A stretch of DNA of 64,000 nt, from NCBI RefSeq assembly GCF_002280785.1, contig NZ_NCEQ01000007.1:62001-126000 (forward strand), given 5' to 3'. This document shows, in pieces, positions 50,890-59,863 of this stretch (the stretch's first letter is position 1; the number at the start of each line of letters is the position of its first letter). Under the pieces are notes generated by a model. It was not told the DNA's origin and made no database searches. It worked only from the letters and a program-made list of their open reading frames with translations. This stretch comes from Brevundimonas subvibrioides. GTDB lineage: Bacteria > Pseudomonadota > Alphaproteobacteria > Caulobacterales > Caulobacteraceae. Made by a program: the position numbers and the translations under genes.

Positions 50890-51869
50890 CCTGGTGGCCC
50901 CTTATCAGGACCCTGCCGCAGAAGACGAACCTCCACTTCGTCAAATACGCGCGCTATGCGGCCGTGCTGTCGGTCGTGCTGTGCACGGCGGCGATCGTGT
51001 CCTGCTTCTATCCCGGCCTGAACATGGGCATCGACTTCCGGGGCGGCGCCTCGCTTGAAGTCGCCAAGCCCGCCGGTCAGTCGATCGACCTTGAGGCCGT
51101 GCGCAGCTCGGTGGGCGAGCTGGAGCTCGGTGACGTGGGCGTGCAGGGCATCGCCCGTCGCGACACCAACGTCCAGGACGGCTCGACCGCCGTCCTGCGC
51201 TTCCAGATCCCCGAAGGTCGCGACCAGACGGCCGTCGTGAACCAGGTCGAGGGCGCCATCACCGGCGCCGTCGGCGAGGTGACCTACTCCGGAGTCAGCG
51301 TCGTGGGCTCCAAGGTCTCGGGCGAACTGTTCACCTCCGGCCTTCTGGCCCTGGGCTCGGCCATCGTGCTGATGTTCGCCTACATCTGGTTCCGGTTCGA
51401 GCCCCAGTTCGGCTTCGGCGCCGTGGCCGGCCTGTTGCACGACGTCATCCTGACATTCGGTCTGATCGTGCTGTTCAAGCTGGAGTTCAGCCTGAACATG
51501 GTCGCCGCCATCCTGACCGTCATCGGCTATTCGATGAACGACACGGTCGTGGTGTTCGACCGCCTTCGCGAGAACCTGCGCAAGTACAAGACCATGCCGC
51601 TGCGCGACGTGATCGACCTGTCGCTGAACGAGACCCTGTCGCGGACCATCATCACCGGCATCACGGCCGTGATGGTGCTGGCGGCCCTGGCCTTCTTCGG
51701 CGGCGAGGCCCTGTTCGGCTTCTCGATCGCCCTGATGTTCGGCATCGTCGTCGGCACCTATTCCTCGATCTACGTCGGGGCGCCGATCATCCTGCTGTGG
51801 GGTGTGAAGCGCGGCGAGATCGCCGAGGACGCCAAGCCGATCAAGCTGGGCATGGCGTCGCGGCCTTAG
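50886..51869 (+). CDS. secF: Protein translocase subunit SecF
   Basis: 327-residue partner of SecD. It begins with the helix region RYAAVLSVVLCTAAIVSC, followed by GLNMGIDFRGGASLEVAKP and the RND-type membrane domain with YSMNDTVVVFDRLRENLRKY. ATG overlaps the secD stop (ATGA). A repeat pair follows the stop directly. Confidence 0.96.
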   Translation: MTWWPLIRTLPQKTNLHFVKYARYAAVLSVVLCTAAIVSCFYPGLNMGIDFRGGASLEVAKPAGQSIDLEAVRSSVGELELGDVGVQGIARRDTNVQDGSTAVLRFQIPEGRDQTAVVNQVEGAITGAVGEVTYSGVSVVGSKVSGELFTSGLLALGSAIVLMFAYIWFRFEPQFGFGAVAGLLHDVILTFGLIVLFKLEFSLNMVAAILTVIGYSMNDTVVVFDRLRENLRKYKTMPLRDVIDLSLNETLSRTIITGITAVMVLAALAFFGGEALFGFSIALMFGIVVGTYSSIYVGAPIILLWGVKRGEIAEDAKPIKLGMASRP

Positions 51870-51875
51870 ACATCG

Positions 51876-52023
51876 TCTCCTCCCTGTTCGCCGCCTGGCG
51901 AATGGGGAGGTGGCAGCGAGTTCTTGCGATCTGACGGAGGGGGTCTTCGTGCGGCAAGAACCCGTCCGTCTCTTCGCTTCGCTAAGAGCCGCCTCCCTAT
52001 CGCTTCGCGACAGGGAGGAGACA
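51876..52023. repeat. Paired palindromic repeat downstream of secF
   Basis: The left arm begins TCTCCTCCCTGTTCGCC (from 51876), and the right arm ends CGCGACAGGGAGGAGA (to 52021) as its near reverse complement. Inside lie perfect GTTCTTGC and GCAAGAAC arms. It has the same plan as the CTTCTCCC elements but a different arm sequence, so it may be a related subfamily. Confidence 0.7.
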
Positions 52024-52065
52024 GGCTAGGATGACCGCCAAACACCGACTCGGGGGAGCGAACAC

Positions 52066-52683
52066 ATGGCCAATCTGCTTTCGAATTTCAGGAACACGCT
52101 GATCCTCAGCTTCGTGCTGGCGGGGGTGATGATCTTCGCCTTCTTCCGCATCGCGGAGGTGGACGCGATTCAGTTCTGGCAGGCGGTGGCCCGCTGGTTC
52201 CACGTCGGCTTCGGCATCCTGTGGATCGGGCTGCTGTACTATTTCAACTTCGTCCAGATCCGCGTCATGCCGTCCATCCCGGGCGAGCTGAAGCCGGCGA
52301 TCTCGAAATATATCGCCCCCGAGGCCCTGTTCTGGTTCCGCTGGTCGGCATTGTGCACGGTTCTGGCGGGTCTGGCCGTCATGGGCCTCAAGGGCCACGT
52401 CTATTCGATGGAAGTATTGAGCTTCGGCTTCGCCGGCGGCCTGGTCCAGGGCGATCAGGGCTTCGCCCTCATGGGCGTCGGCGTCTGGCTGGCCATCGTC
52501 ATGTTCCTGAACGTCTGGGGCATCATCTGGCCGAACCAGAAGCGGGCGCTGGGCATCGTGGTGGTCGATGATGAGAAGAAGGCGAAGGCCGCCCGCGTGG
52601 CCATGCTGGCCAGCCGCACCAACCTGCTGCTCAGCCTGCCGATGCTGACCTCCATGGCGATGTACCAGACCCTGTTTGGCTGA
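52066..52683 (+). CDS. PuuD-like (urate hydroxylase membrane domain) protein
   Basis: 205 residues with about five membrane helices, covering the family's usual FHVGFGILWIGLLYYFNFVQ, PELKPAISKYIAPEALFWFRW-like region and WGIIWPNQKRAL. It corresponds to the membrane domain of PuuD-type urate hydroxylases without the cytochrome c part. No purine genes are nearby, so the real role is open. ATG has GGGGAG 8 bases upstream. Its end overlaps the next gene by eight bases. Confidence 0.78.
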   Translation: MANLLSNFRNTLILSFVLAGVMIFAFFRIAEVDAIQFWQAVARWFHVGFGILWIGLLYYFNFVQIRVMPSIPGELKPAISKYIAPEALFWFRWSALCTVLAGLAVMGLKGHVYSMEVLSFGFAGGLVQGDQGFALMGVGVWLAIVMFLNVWGIIWPNQKRALGIVVVDDEKKAKAARVAMLASRTNLLLSLPMLTSMAMYQTLFG

Positions 52684-53308
52684 CGCTCCCGACAGTCTCG
52701 ACGATCAGGTCCGCAAGGCCGATCCCGACCGCTGGCTGTCCAGCCGGTTCGTCGGCGATGCGCAGGCCCGCGCGGACCTGATCGCGCTCTACGCCTTCGA
52801 GGCGGAGCTGATGAGCATCCCGACGCGGGTGACCCAGCCCCTGCTGGCCGAGATGCGCTACGCCTGGTGGCGCGAGCAGATGGACGGGGTGTTCTCGGGC
52901 GCCGCCAGACGGGGGCATCCGGTGCTGGAGGCCCTGACCGATCTGGTGGCGCGCCACAGTCTGGACCGTGCGCCGTTCGACGCCCTGATCGAGGCTCACA
53001 TCGACCGGGTGCACGGCGAGCCGCACGATCTGGACGCCTTCTATGTCGGGCCCATGCAGACGGCCGTGCGCCTGCTGGCCGGGCCGGGGCATGACCTCGT
53101 CGTGGCCGACGCGGCGCGGGTCCGGGGTCTGTTGCAGGTGGGCCGCAGGGACGAGGCGGCGGCGCTGAGACCGGCCGCGAACCGCGCGCTGAAGACCTTG
53201 CCGCCGGTCGCCTTTCCGGCAGTGGCCCATGCGGCCCTGGCCATGGATGCGCCCGAGCCGCTCAAGCGGCTGATGCTGATCTGGGCGACGCTGAGAGGCC
53301 GTATCTGA
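52676..53308 (+). CDS. Squalene/phytoene synthase-family protein, NDUFAF6-like
   Basis: 210 residues from TTG 52676. The fold is that of squalene/phytoene synthases, but the Asp-rich catalytic motif is missing: the matching part reads LYAFEAELMSIPTRV, then LLAEMRYAWWREQMDGV, as in mitochondrial NDUFAF6. It is therefore probably not a synthase, and may assist complex I assembly (inference by family). It overlaps the PuuD-like gene and is followed, with one shared base, by the PYROXD2-like gene. Confidence 0.8.
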   Translation: MADAPDSLDDQVRKADPDRWLSSRFVGDAQARADLIALYAFEAELMSIPTRVTQPLLAEMRYAWWREQMDGVFSGAARRGHPVLEALTDLVARHSLDRAPFDALIEAHIDRVHGEPHDLDAFYVGPMQTAVRLLAGPGHDLVVADAARVRGLLQVGRRDEAAALRPAANRALKTLPPVAFPAVAHAALAMDAPEPLKRLMLIWATLRGRI

Positions 53309-54906
53309 TGGCCGTGAGCCAGACTGACGTCGTCATCCTGGGCGGGGGTCACAATGGGCTGGTCTGCGCCTTCTATCTGGCGCGGGCGGGGCTGAAGGTC
53401 ACGGTGCTGGAGCGGCGCGGCGTCGTCGGCGGGGCGGCGGTGACGGAGGAATTCCATCCCGGTTTCCGCAACTCGACCGCCAGCTACACCGTCAGCCTGT
53501 TGAACCCGAGGGTCATCGCCGAGATGGATCTGGCCCGGCACGGGCTGAAGGTCGTCGAACGGCGGATGTCGAACTTCCTGCCGCTGGACGGCGACTATTT
53601 CACGGCGGGCGAGGGGCGGACCCAGGGACAGGTGGCGCGGTTCTCGGCGCGGGATGCGGAACGGCTGCCAGAGTATGAGGCGCGGCTGGAGGCGGTGGCG
53701 GCGGTGCTGCGGGCGCTGGTGCTGGAGACTCCGCCGAATCTGCCGACGGGAGGCTGGCTGGACGCCCTGCCGGAGATGCTGAAGTCGGCGTCGCTGGCGA
53801 AACGGCTGGGCGGACTCGATCTGACGGGGCGGCGCGACGTGCTGGACCTGTTCGCCAAGTCGGCCGGCGACTGGCTGGACGGCTGGTTCGAGAGCGATCC
53901 GATCAAGGCCCTGTTCGGGTTCGACAGCATCGTCGGCAACTACGCCAGCCCGTACACGCCGGGCTCGGCCTATGTCCTGTTGCACCACGTTTTCGGTGAG
54001 GTGAACGGGCGCAAGGGCGTCTGGGGCCACGCCCTCGGCGGTATGGGGGCGATCACCCAGGCCATGGCCGCGGCCTGTCGCGAGCATGGCGTGGACATTC
54101 GGCTGGAGACGGAGGTCGCCGAAGTTCTGACCGGGAAGGGCAGGGCGGTCGGAGCGGTGACGACTGCAGGCGATACGGTGCGGGGTCGGGCGGTCGTGTC
54201 GAACCTGCATCCGCGCCTGCTGTTCGACCGGCTGGTCGATCCGGCCGTCGTCCCGGCGGATTTCACCGAGCGGATGAGCCGCTATGCGTCGGGGTCCGGC
54301 ACCTTCAGGATGAACGTGGCCCTGTCGGAACTGCCGCGCTTCACGGTTCTGCCGACGCCGGGCGACCACCACACGGCGGGCATCATCATTGCGCCGAGCC
54401 TGGCCTATATGGACCGCGCTCATGCCGAGGCGCGGCTGCACGGCTGGTCCAGGCAGCCCATCGTCGAGATGCTGATCCCCTCGACCCTGGACGACAGCCT
54501 CGCGCCGCCAGGACAGCATGTGGCCAGCCTGTTCTGCCAGCATGTCGATCCGACGCTGGAGGACGAGCACCGCGACACGGTGGCGGACCTGATGATCGAG
54601 ACGGTCGACGCCCATGCGCCCGGTTTCAAGGCGTCGGTGCTGGGGCGGCTGGCGCTGGGGCCGCGTGATCTGGAGCGGCGCTTCGGCCTGGTCGGTGGGG
54701 ACATCTTCCATGGCCGGCTGACGCTGGATCAGCTGTTCAGCGCCCGGCCGGTGCTGGGTCATGCCGACCACCGGATGCCCGTGCCCGGCCTCTATCTGTG
54801 CGGATCAGGGGCGCATCCGGGGGGAGGGGTGACCGGCGCGCCGGGACACAACGCGGCGAAGGCCGTGCTGAAGGACCTCAGACGAGGGCGACGCCCAGGG
54901 CCTTGA
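53308..54906 (+). CDS. PYROXD2-like FAD/NAD(P) oxidoreductase (phytoene desaturase superfamily)
   Basis: 532 residues. N-terminal FAD motif DVVILGGGHNGLVCAFYLARAG (about 7-28) with LERRGVVGGAAVTEEFHPGF. The C-terminal FAD contact is PGLYLCGSGAHPGGGVTGAPGH-like. The architecture is that of PYROXD2 (pyridine nucleotide-disulphide oxidoreductase domain 2) rather than carotenoid desaturases. Substrate unknown. No carotenoid genes are present. The 3' end overlaps the convergent response regulator gene by 29 bases. Confidence 0.85.
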   Translation: MAVSQTDVVILGGGHNGLVCAFYLARAGLKVTVLERRGVVGGAAVTEEFHPGFRNSTASYTVSLLNPRVIAEMDLARHGLKVVERRMSNFLPLDGDYFTAGEGRTQGQVARFSARDAERLPEYEARLEAVAAVLRALVLETPPNLPTGGWLDALPEMLKSASLAKRLGGLDLTGRRDVLDLFAKSAGDWLDGWFESDPIKALFGFDSIVGNYASPYTPGSAYVLLHHVFGEVNGRKGVWGHALGGMGAITQAMAAACREHGVDIRLETEVAEVLTGKGRAVGAVTTAGDTVRGRAVVSNLHPRLLFDRLVDPAVVPADFTERMSRYASGSGTFRMNVALSELPRFTVLPTPGDHHTAGIIIAPSLAYMDRAHAEARLHGWSRQPIVEMLIPSTLDDSLAPPGQHVASLFCQHVDPTLEDEHRDTVADLMIETVDAHAPGFKASVLGRLALGPRDLERRFGLVGGDIFHGRLTLDQLFSARPVLGHADHRMPVPGLYLCGSGAHPGGGVTGAPGHNAAKAVLKDLRRGRRPGP

Positions 54907-55255
54907 ACAGGGCCGCCTTCACCGCATCCTCTGTGAAGGGTTTCTGGATGGTCGACTGGCCGCGCCAGTGGTCGGGGAGGCCGCCTTGTCCGTAGCCGGT
55001 GGAGAAGACGAACGGGATGCCCTTGGCCTTCAGCGCCTCGGCGACCGGGAAGACCTCGCGGCCGGCCACGTTCACATCCAGCAGGGCGGCGTCCAGCAGG
55101 GGATCGCTGGCCACGACGTCCAGCGCCTCGTCCACCGTCGCGACGGCGCCGACGGGGATCGCGCCCATGTCTTCCAGGATGGTCTCGAGCAGCATGGCGA
55201 CCAGGGACTCGTCCTCGACCACAAGGATTCGGCGCCCCGTCAGACCTTCAGCCAT
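54878..55255 (-). CDS. Single-domain response regulator
   Basis: 125-residue CheY-like receiver. The acidic pair is in LVVEDES (Glu14-Asp15), the phospho-acceptor is Asp60 in ALLDVN, and the conserved Lys is in IQKPF. There is no output domain. ATG 55255 overlaps the end of the HWE kinase gene by eight bases, so the two are co-translated and form a likely pair. Receivers of this kind often act as phosphate sinks or relays for HWE kinases. Confidence 0.92.
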   Translation of the reverse strand: MAEGLTGRRILVVEDESLVAMLLETILEDMGAIPVGAVATVDEALDVVASDPLLDAALLDVNVAGREVFPVAEALKAKGIPFVFSTGYGQGGLPDHWRGQSTIQKPFTEDAVKAALFKALGVALV

Positions 55256-56759
55256 GCTGTTGCGTGTCCCTATCAAGCGGAATCAAGAATTCCGCTATAA
55301 AACCGTCGCTTGCGTAGCCGAGTTTTACGTCGCCCGCCAGATCGTGGCGGACGTTCCTTTCGATCAGCCGGCTGCCGAATCCCTTGCGCGTCGGGGAGGA
55401 GACAGGTGGGCCGCCGGCCTCGCGCCAGACGACGCCCAGGATCCGGCTGGTCTGGTTGGCAACGGTCCAGTCGACGAACACGCGGCCGTCCGGGTCTGAC
55501 AAGGCTCCGTACTTGGCGGCATTGGTGGCCAGTTCGTGGAAGATCATGCCCAGCGACAGCGCCGCTGCCGGACCGAGCGCCAGGGGCGGGCCGTTCAGGA
55601 CGATTCGGGTCGTCCCGTGGGCCGCGGTTTCATGCTCCAGCACGTCGCGGAGATCGGCGCCCTCCCAGTGGCTGCGGGTCAGGAGGTCGTGAGTGTGCGA
55701 CAGGCTCAGCAACCGCGCCTGGAAGCTCTCGGCGAAGGTCCTGGGGTCCTCATGGGAGCGGGCTGTCTGGATGGCGATCGACTGGATGGTGGCGAGGGTG
55801 TTCTTCACCCGGTGATTCAATTCGTCGATCATCAGCCGCTGGCGCTGGGCGGCGAGAACGGTGTCCGTGACGTCGTGTCCCTGGACAAAGATGCCGACGA
55901 CCGTCCCGTGGTGGTTCCGGACGGGCTGATAGATGAAATCGACGTTGCGGGTCAGTTCGCGGTCTGCGCCTTCGGGCCGGAAGGTGACGGCGACGCCCTT
56001 GCCCTCATAGGGTTCGCCGGTCTCGAAGACGGAATTAAGCCGTTCGTAGAAGCCCTGGCCGGCCAGGTCGGGGAGGGCGTCCCGGATCGACTTGCCGGCG
56101 ATGTCGTCGCGCCCGACGATGCGGGCATAGGCGTCGTTGTACATCTGGAAGACATGGTCGGGCCCGGACAGGATGGCGACGAAGCCGGGCGCCTGCATGA
56201 ACATCTCGACGAGCCGGTTGCGCTCGGTCTCGAGGCGGCGATTGTCCTCCTGAACGGCACGGGCGCGGTTCATGACGCCGCCGCCCAGGAGCATGTCCAG
56301 CGCGCTGACGGTCGAGCTGTCGTCCCGTGCGCGCCGCAGCCGCTCCAGCTCGGTGATGTCGGACGTGTGCTGGAGGATCAGCACGATCCGGCCCTCGACG
56401 TCGTGCAGCGGCGTGTGGCTGGCGCTCCAGTAGCGATCCTCATGGCGGACCACGCCGTCCGGGCCGGTGACCGGTATGGCGTAGTGGATCAGCGCCAGGT
56501 GATCCCGTTCGCCGGTCGTCAGCACCTTCTGGAAGGAGGCCCGCAGCTGGCGGACATTCTCCGCCCCCGCCGCAGTCGGCCCGCCGTCAAAGATATCGAA
56601 GATCGGGCGACCGATCAGCTGTTCCCGCGCCATGCCGACCTCGGCCAGATAGGCGGCATTCATGCCGGCGTAGCGCAGGTCCGGGGTCAGCAGCATGTAG
56701 GGGTTTGTCGACGCTTCGAAGGCCGCCGCGAGATCAATCACCTGTTCAAGTGCCTGCAC
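55248..56759 (-). CDS. HWE-family sensor histidine kinase with two PAS domains
   Basis: 503 residues without membrane helices. PAS domains span about 10-135 (STNPYMLLTPDLRYAGMNAA) and 180-300 (PGFVAILSGPDHVFQMYNDA), each followed by PAC-like DITELERLRRA and DVTDTVLAAQ. The phospho-His is His316 in DELNHRVKNTLATIQSIA. The ATP region has FHELATNAAKYGAL and the WREAGGPPV motif, typical of HWE kinases. The start is GTG 56759 with GGGGAG upstream. The PAS ligand is unknown; HWE kinases often sense light or general stress. Confidence 0.93.
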   Translation of the reverse strand: MQALEQVIDLAAAFEASTNPYMLLTPDLRYAGMNAAYLAEVGMAREQLIGRPIFDIFDGGPTAAGAENVRQLRASFQKVLTTGERDHLALIHYAIPVTGPDGVVRHEDRYWSASHTPLHDVEGRIVLILQHTSDITELERLRRARDDSSTVSALDMLLGGGVMNRARAVQEDNRRLETERNRLVEMFMQAPGFVAILSGPDHVFQMYNDAYARIVGRDDIAGKSIRDALPDLAGQGFYERLNSVFETGEPYEGKGVAVTFRPEGADRELTRNVDFIYQPVRNHHGTVVGIFVQGHDVTDTVLAAQRQRLMIDELNHRVKNTLATIQSIAIQTARSHEDPRTFAESFQARLLSLSHTHDLLTRSHWEGADLRDVLEHETAAHGTTRIVLNGPPLALGPAAALSLGMIFHELATNAAKYGALSDPDGRVFVDWTVANQTSRILGVVWREAGGPPVSSPTRKGFGSRLIERNVRHDLAGDVKLGYASDGFIAEFLIPLDRDTQQHG

Positions 56760-56857
56760 GCGTAGCGTCTCCCCGCTCGGGTCAAGCGCATGACGCGGAG
56801 AAGGGTTCCCGGCGCCGTGAAGATTGTGTCGCGAGCCCGGGCGGCTAGGATCGCCGC

Positions 56858-58384
56858 ATGTCCTTCACCAGTCTCGCCCTGGCCGTCCTCATGACCCTCG
56901 TGCCCGTTTCGCCGACCCACCCGGATGCGCAGGTGGCGCAGGGGCGATTGATCGGCCGACAGGCGGACGAGGTCGATTTCTTCAGGGGTATTCCGTTCGC
57001 GGCGCCGCCGGTCGGGGCCTTGCGGTGGATGCCGCCCCAGGCGCCGGCCTCATGGGAAGGCGACCGTGATGCCGGCTCGGTCGGAGCGATCTGCGTCCAG
57101 GCCCCGGCCAACGGCGATCCCGGCGTCGGACCGCCTCCATCGAGCGAGGACTGTCTGACCCTGAACGTGTGGACGCCGGCGGCGCGGGCGGGGACCTTGC
57201 CCGTGATGGTCTGGATTCACGGCGGCGGGTACAACAACGGCTCGGGCACGGCGGCGCTCTACGACGGTGCGAACCTGGCGCGACGCGGCGTCGTGGTGGT
57301 GACGATCAACTACCGGCTGGGGAGGCTGGGCTTCTTCGATCATCCGGCGCTCGCGGCCGAGCGGCCGGCGGACCAGTCCGCCGGAAACTATGGCGTCATG
57401 GACCAGATCGCGGCTCTGGAGTGGGTGCGCGACAACATCGCCGCCTTCGGGGGCGATCCGGCTCAGGTGACGATCTTCGGCGAGTCGGCGGGCGGGGCGG
57501 CGGTGACCCAGCTGATGGTCGCGCCCGCCGCGCGCGGCCTTTTCAGCCGTGCGGTGGCGCAGTCGGGGCTGGGTCGGCAACGTTCGGCGTTGCTGGCCGA
57601 GGATCGGCCGGGTCGGCCCTCGGCCCAATCGCTGGGCGTCGCCTTCGCGCAGTCGGCCGGGCTCGGCGCGGATGCGACCGCGGAGGCCCTGCGCGCGCTT
57701 TCGGCCGAGCGTCTGCTGACGCCCATGCCGGCCTTCTACAGTGACAATCTGATCGTCGACGGCGAGGTCGTGCCTGAGGATGTGGTCGAGGCCTTCGCCG
57801 CCGGACGCCAGGCGCCCGTGCCCCTGATCATCGGGACCAACAGCGCCGAGTTCTGGTGGATCCGCCCTGTGGACGCGGGCGCCTATGGCCGCACCGACGA
57901 CGCGATGACCGATGCCGAGTACGACGCCCTGCTGGCGGCCTTCGGCGGGCAGGACGGGTACGACGCCCATGTGGTCAGCGACCTGATCTTCAACGAGCCG
58001 GCGCGGCATCTGGCGCGGCTGCATGCGCGGGCCGGACACGCAGCCTACCTCTACCGCTTCGACGTGGCGCCGGAATCCAATCCGGAGCCCAGCGGCGGGG
58101 CGACCCATGCGTCTGAGCGGCCCTATGTCTTCGACAATCTGGACACCGTCGGGAGGCCGATGGGCGGGCGCGACCACCGGGCGGCGACCGCCATGGCCGA
58201 CTACTGGACCAGGTTCGCCAGGGCCGGCGACCCGAACGGCGGCAACCGGCCGGTCTGGCCCGAGTTCGGCGCCGCGCCGGACCGGCTGCTGGAGTTCACC
58301 AACGACGGGCCGGCGGCCAGGGCGGTTCCGTTCGGAGACCGGCTGGACCTGATCGAGCGGTTCTACGGGCGCGTCCGACCCTAG
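56858..58384 (+). CDS. Type B carboxylesterase/lipase, secreted
   Basis: 508-residue alpha/beta hydrolase with an N-terminal signal (FTSLALAVLMTLVPVSP). Conserved parts: VDFFRGIPFAAPPVGALRW, SEDCLTLNVWTP, oxyanion loop WIHGGGYNNGSG, and the nucleophile elbow FGESAGGAAV with Ser210. Acid Glu is in GTNSAEFWW, and the His is in GGATHASERPYVFDN. Substrate unknown; para-nitrobenzyl esterase-like. It is divergent from the kinase gene. Confidence 0.92.
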   Translation: MSFTSLALAVLMTLVPVSPTHPDAQVAQGRLIGRQADEVDFFRGIPFAAPPVGALRWMPPQAPASWEGDRDAGSVGAICVQAPANGDPGVGPPPSSEDCLTLNVWTPAARAGTLPVMVWIHGGGYNNGSGTAALYDGANLARRGVVVVTINYRLGRLGFFDHPALAAERPADQSAGNYGVMDQIAALEWVRDNIAAFGGDPAQVTIFGESAGGAAVTQLMVAPAARGLFSRAVAQSGLGRQRSALLAEDRPGRPSAQSLGVAFAQSAGLGADATAEALRALSAERLLTPMPAFYSDNLIVDGEVVPEDVVEAFAAGRQAPVPLIIGTNSAEFWWIRPVDAGAYGRTDDAMTDAEYDALLAAFGGQDGYDAHVVSDLIFNEPARHLARLHARAGHAAYLYRFDVAPESNPEPSGGATHASERPYVFDNLDTVGRPMGGRDHRAATAMADYWTRFARAGDPNGGNRPVWPEFGAAPDRLLEFTNDGPAARAVPFGDRLDLIERFYGRVRP

Positions 58385-58518
58385 AGCCTGATCGGCTGAG
58401 GAGGAATCGCTTCGCGATTCCGCTGATGCCGTGAATCAGGCTCCAGATTTAAGCGAGAGCATGATTCACGTTTCATGTCGGACCCGTGAAGCGGGTCTCC
58501 CAGAAACGATCATACTCT
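58384..58518. repeat. Two nested palindromes between carboxylesterase and beta-glucosidase genes
   Basis: Outer arms GAGCCTGAT (58384-58392) and ATCAGGCTC (58435-58443) enclose an 8-bp hairpin GGAATCGC/GCGATTCC (58403-58421). A second unit has AGAGCATGAT (58456-58465) against ATCATACTCT (58509-58518), one mismatch, around GACCCG/CGGGTC (58481-58497). The element fills the whole convergent gap. It could terminate both transcripts and resembles alphaproteobacterial extragenic palindromes. Confidence 0.75.
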
Positions 58519-59863
58519 AGAGACAGGCCCCGTTGGTCCGGATCACCTCGGCATACAGCAGGCCGCTGTCCTTGATCGTCCGCTCCTGGGTCAGGAAGTT
58601 GACGTGGGTGATGCCGAACCGCTTCGAATAGCCGAGCGACCATTCGAGATTGTCGAGCAGCGACCAGGCCATATAGCCCTCCAGCTTCACGCCCTTGCCG
58701 ATGGCGTCGTGGACCGCCTTCAGGTGGGTCTTCAGATAGTCGACCCGCATCGGATCCTGGATGCGACCGTCGATGGCGTGGGGCGGATCGTACCAGGCCG
58801 AGCCGTTCTCGGTGACCATCAGGGGCAGGCCGCCCGTCTGCTCATGCAGCCAGACCAGGGTGTCGGTGAAGGCCGGGGGATAGACCTCCCAGCCGGTCTC
58901 CGTATGGGCGTGCTGGATCTGTTTCACCGGCCGGGCGCGGACGGGCCAGGCGTCGGGCGCGTTCTCGGGTACTGCGCGGGTGTACCAGTTGAGGCCCATC
59001 CAGTCCGTCGGCGTCGCGATCAGGTCGAAGTCCCCGGCCGGGAAGTCGCGCATCGCATCCCCATAGACGTCGTGCAGTTCGGCCGGGTAGCCGCGACCCA
59101 TCAGGGGATCGAGGAACCAGCGGTTCATCTGGGCCTCGGCGCGTTTGCGCGCGGCCTCGTCCTCCGGCCTGTCGCTGGCCGGATATTTCGGTTCGATGTT
59201 GAGGACGATGCCGATCCGGCCTTCACCGACTTCGCGGAAGCGGCGAACGGCGGCGCCGTGGGCGCGCAGGACGTTGTGGCCGGCGATCACGGCCTCGTAG
59301 TGGGACCTGTGGCCGGGGGCCAGTACGCCATGAAGATAGCCGCCGTCGACGATGACCCAGGGCTCGTTGATCGTGCCCCAGGTCTTCACCCGCCCCTTGA
59401 AACGCTCGAACAGGACCTGGCCATAGTCCGCGAACCAGTCGGCGATGTCGGGGTTCAGCCAGCCGCCCCGGTCGTCCAGCGCCGCCGGCAGATCCCAGTG
59501 ATAGAGGGTGACGAGCGGCTCTATCCCCGCCTCGATCAGGGCGTCGATCAGGTTGTCGTAGAACTGCAGGCCCGCCTCGTTCAGCCGCCCCGTGCCGTCC
59601 GGCATGACCCGGCTCCAGCTGACCGAGAATCGGTAGGCCTTCAGACCCAGACGCTTCATCAGTTCGACGTCCTCGCGCCAGCGATTGTAGTGGTCGCAGG
59701 CCACGTCGCCGGTGTCGCCGTCCTTCATGTTGCCCGGGATGTGACAGAACCGGTCCCAGATGGATTCGCCCGCTCCGTCCGCCATGGACGAGCCTTCGAT
59801 CTGATAGGCCGCCGTCGCTGCGCCCCACAGAAAACCGTCGGGAAACTGATAGTTGGCACTCAT
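58517..59863 (-). CDS. Beta-glucosidase, glycoside hydrolase family 1
   Basis: 448-residue retaining glycosidase. The acid/base Glu167 is in TINEPWV and the nucleophile Glu352 in LMVTENGSAW. Other GH1 signatures are FLWGAATAAYQIEGS near the N-terminus, AYRFSVSWSRVMPDG, LYHWDLPAAL and WSLLDNLEWSLGYSKRFG. No signal peptide is present, so it acts in the cytoplasm on imported beta-glucosides or cello-oligosaccharides. It is divergent from a LacI regulator, with an operator between. Confidence 0.95.
   Translation of the reverse strand: MSANYQFPDGFLWGAATAAYQIEGSSMADGAGESIWDRFCHIPGNMKDGDTGDVACDHYNRWREDVELMKRLGLKAYRFSVSWSRVMPDGTGRLNEAGLQFYDNLIDALIEAGIEPLVTLYHWDLPAALDDRGGWLNPDIADWFADYGQVLFERFKGRVKTWGTINEPWVIVDGGYLHGVLAPGHRSHYEAVIAGHNVLRAHGAAVRRFREVGEGRIGIVLNIEPKYPASDRPEDEAARKRAEAQMNRWFLDPLMGRGYPAELHDVYGDAMRDFPAGDFDLIATPTDWMGLNWYTRAVPENAPDAWPVRARPVKQIQHAHTETGWEVYPPAFTDTLVWLHEQTGGLPLMVTENGSAWYDPPHAIDGRIQDPMRVDYLKTHLKAVHDAIGKGVKLEGYMAWSLLDNLEWSLGYSKRFGITHVNFLTQERTIKDSGLLYAEVIRTNGACL

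Noticed and set aside
52676..54906. Carotenoid biosynthesis pair (phytoene synthase plus desaturase)
   Set aside because: The synthase-like protein lacks the Asp-rich catalytic motif and is short, and the oxidoreductase is PYROXD2-like; no other carotenoid genes are nearby.
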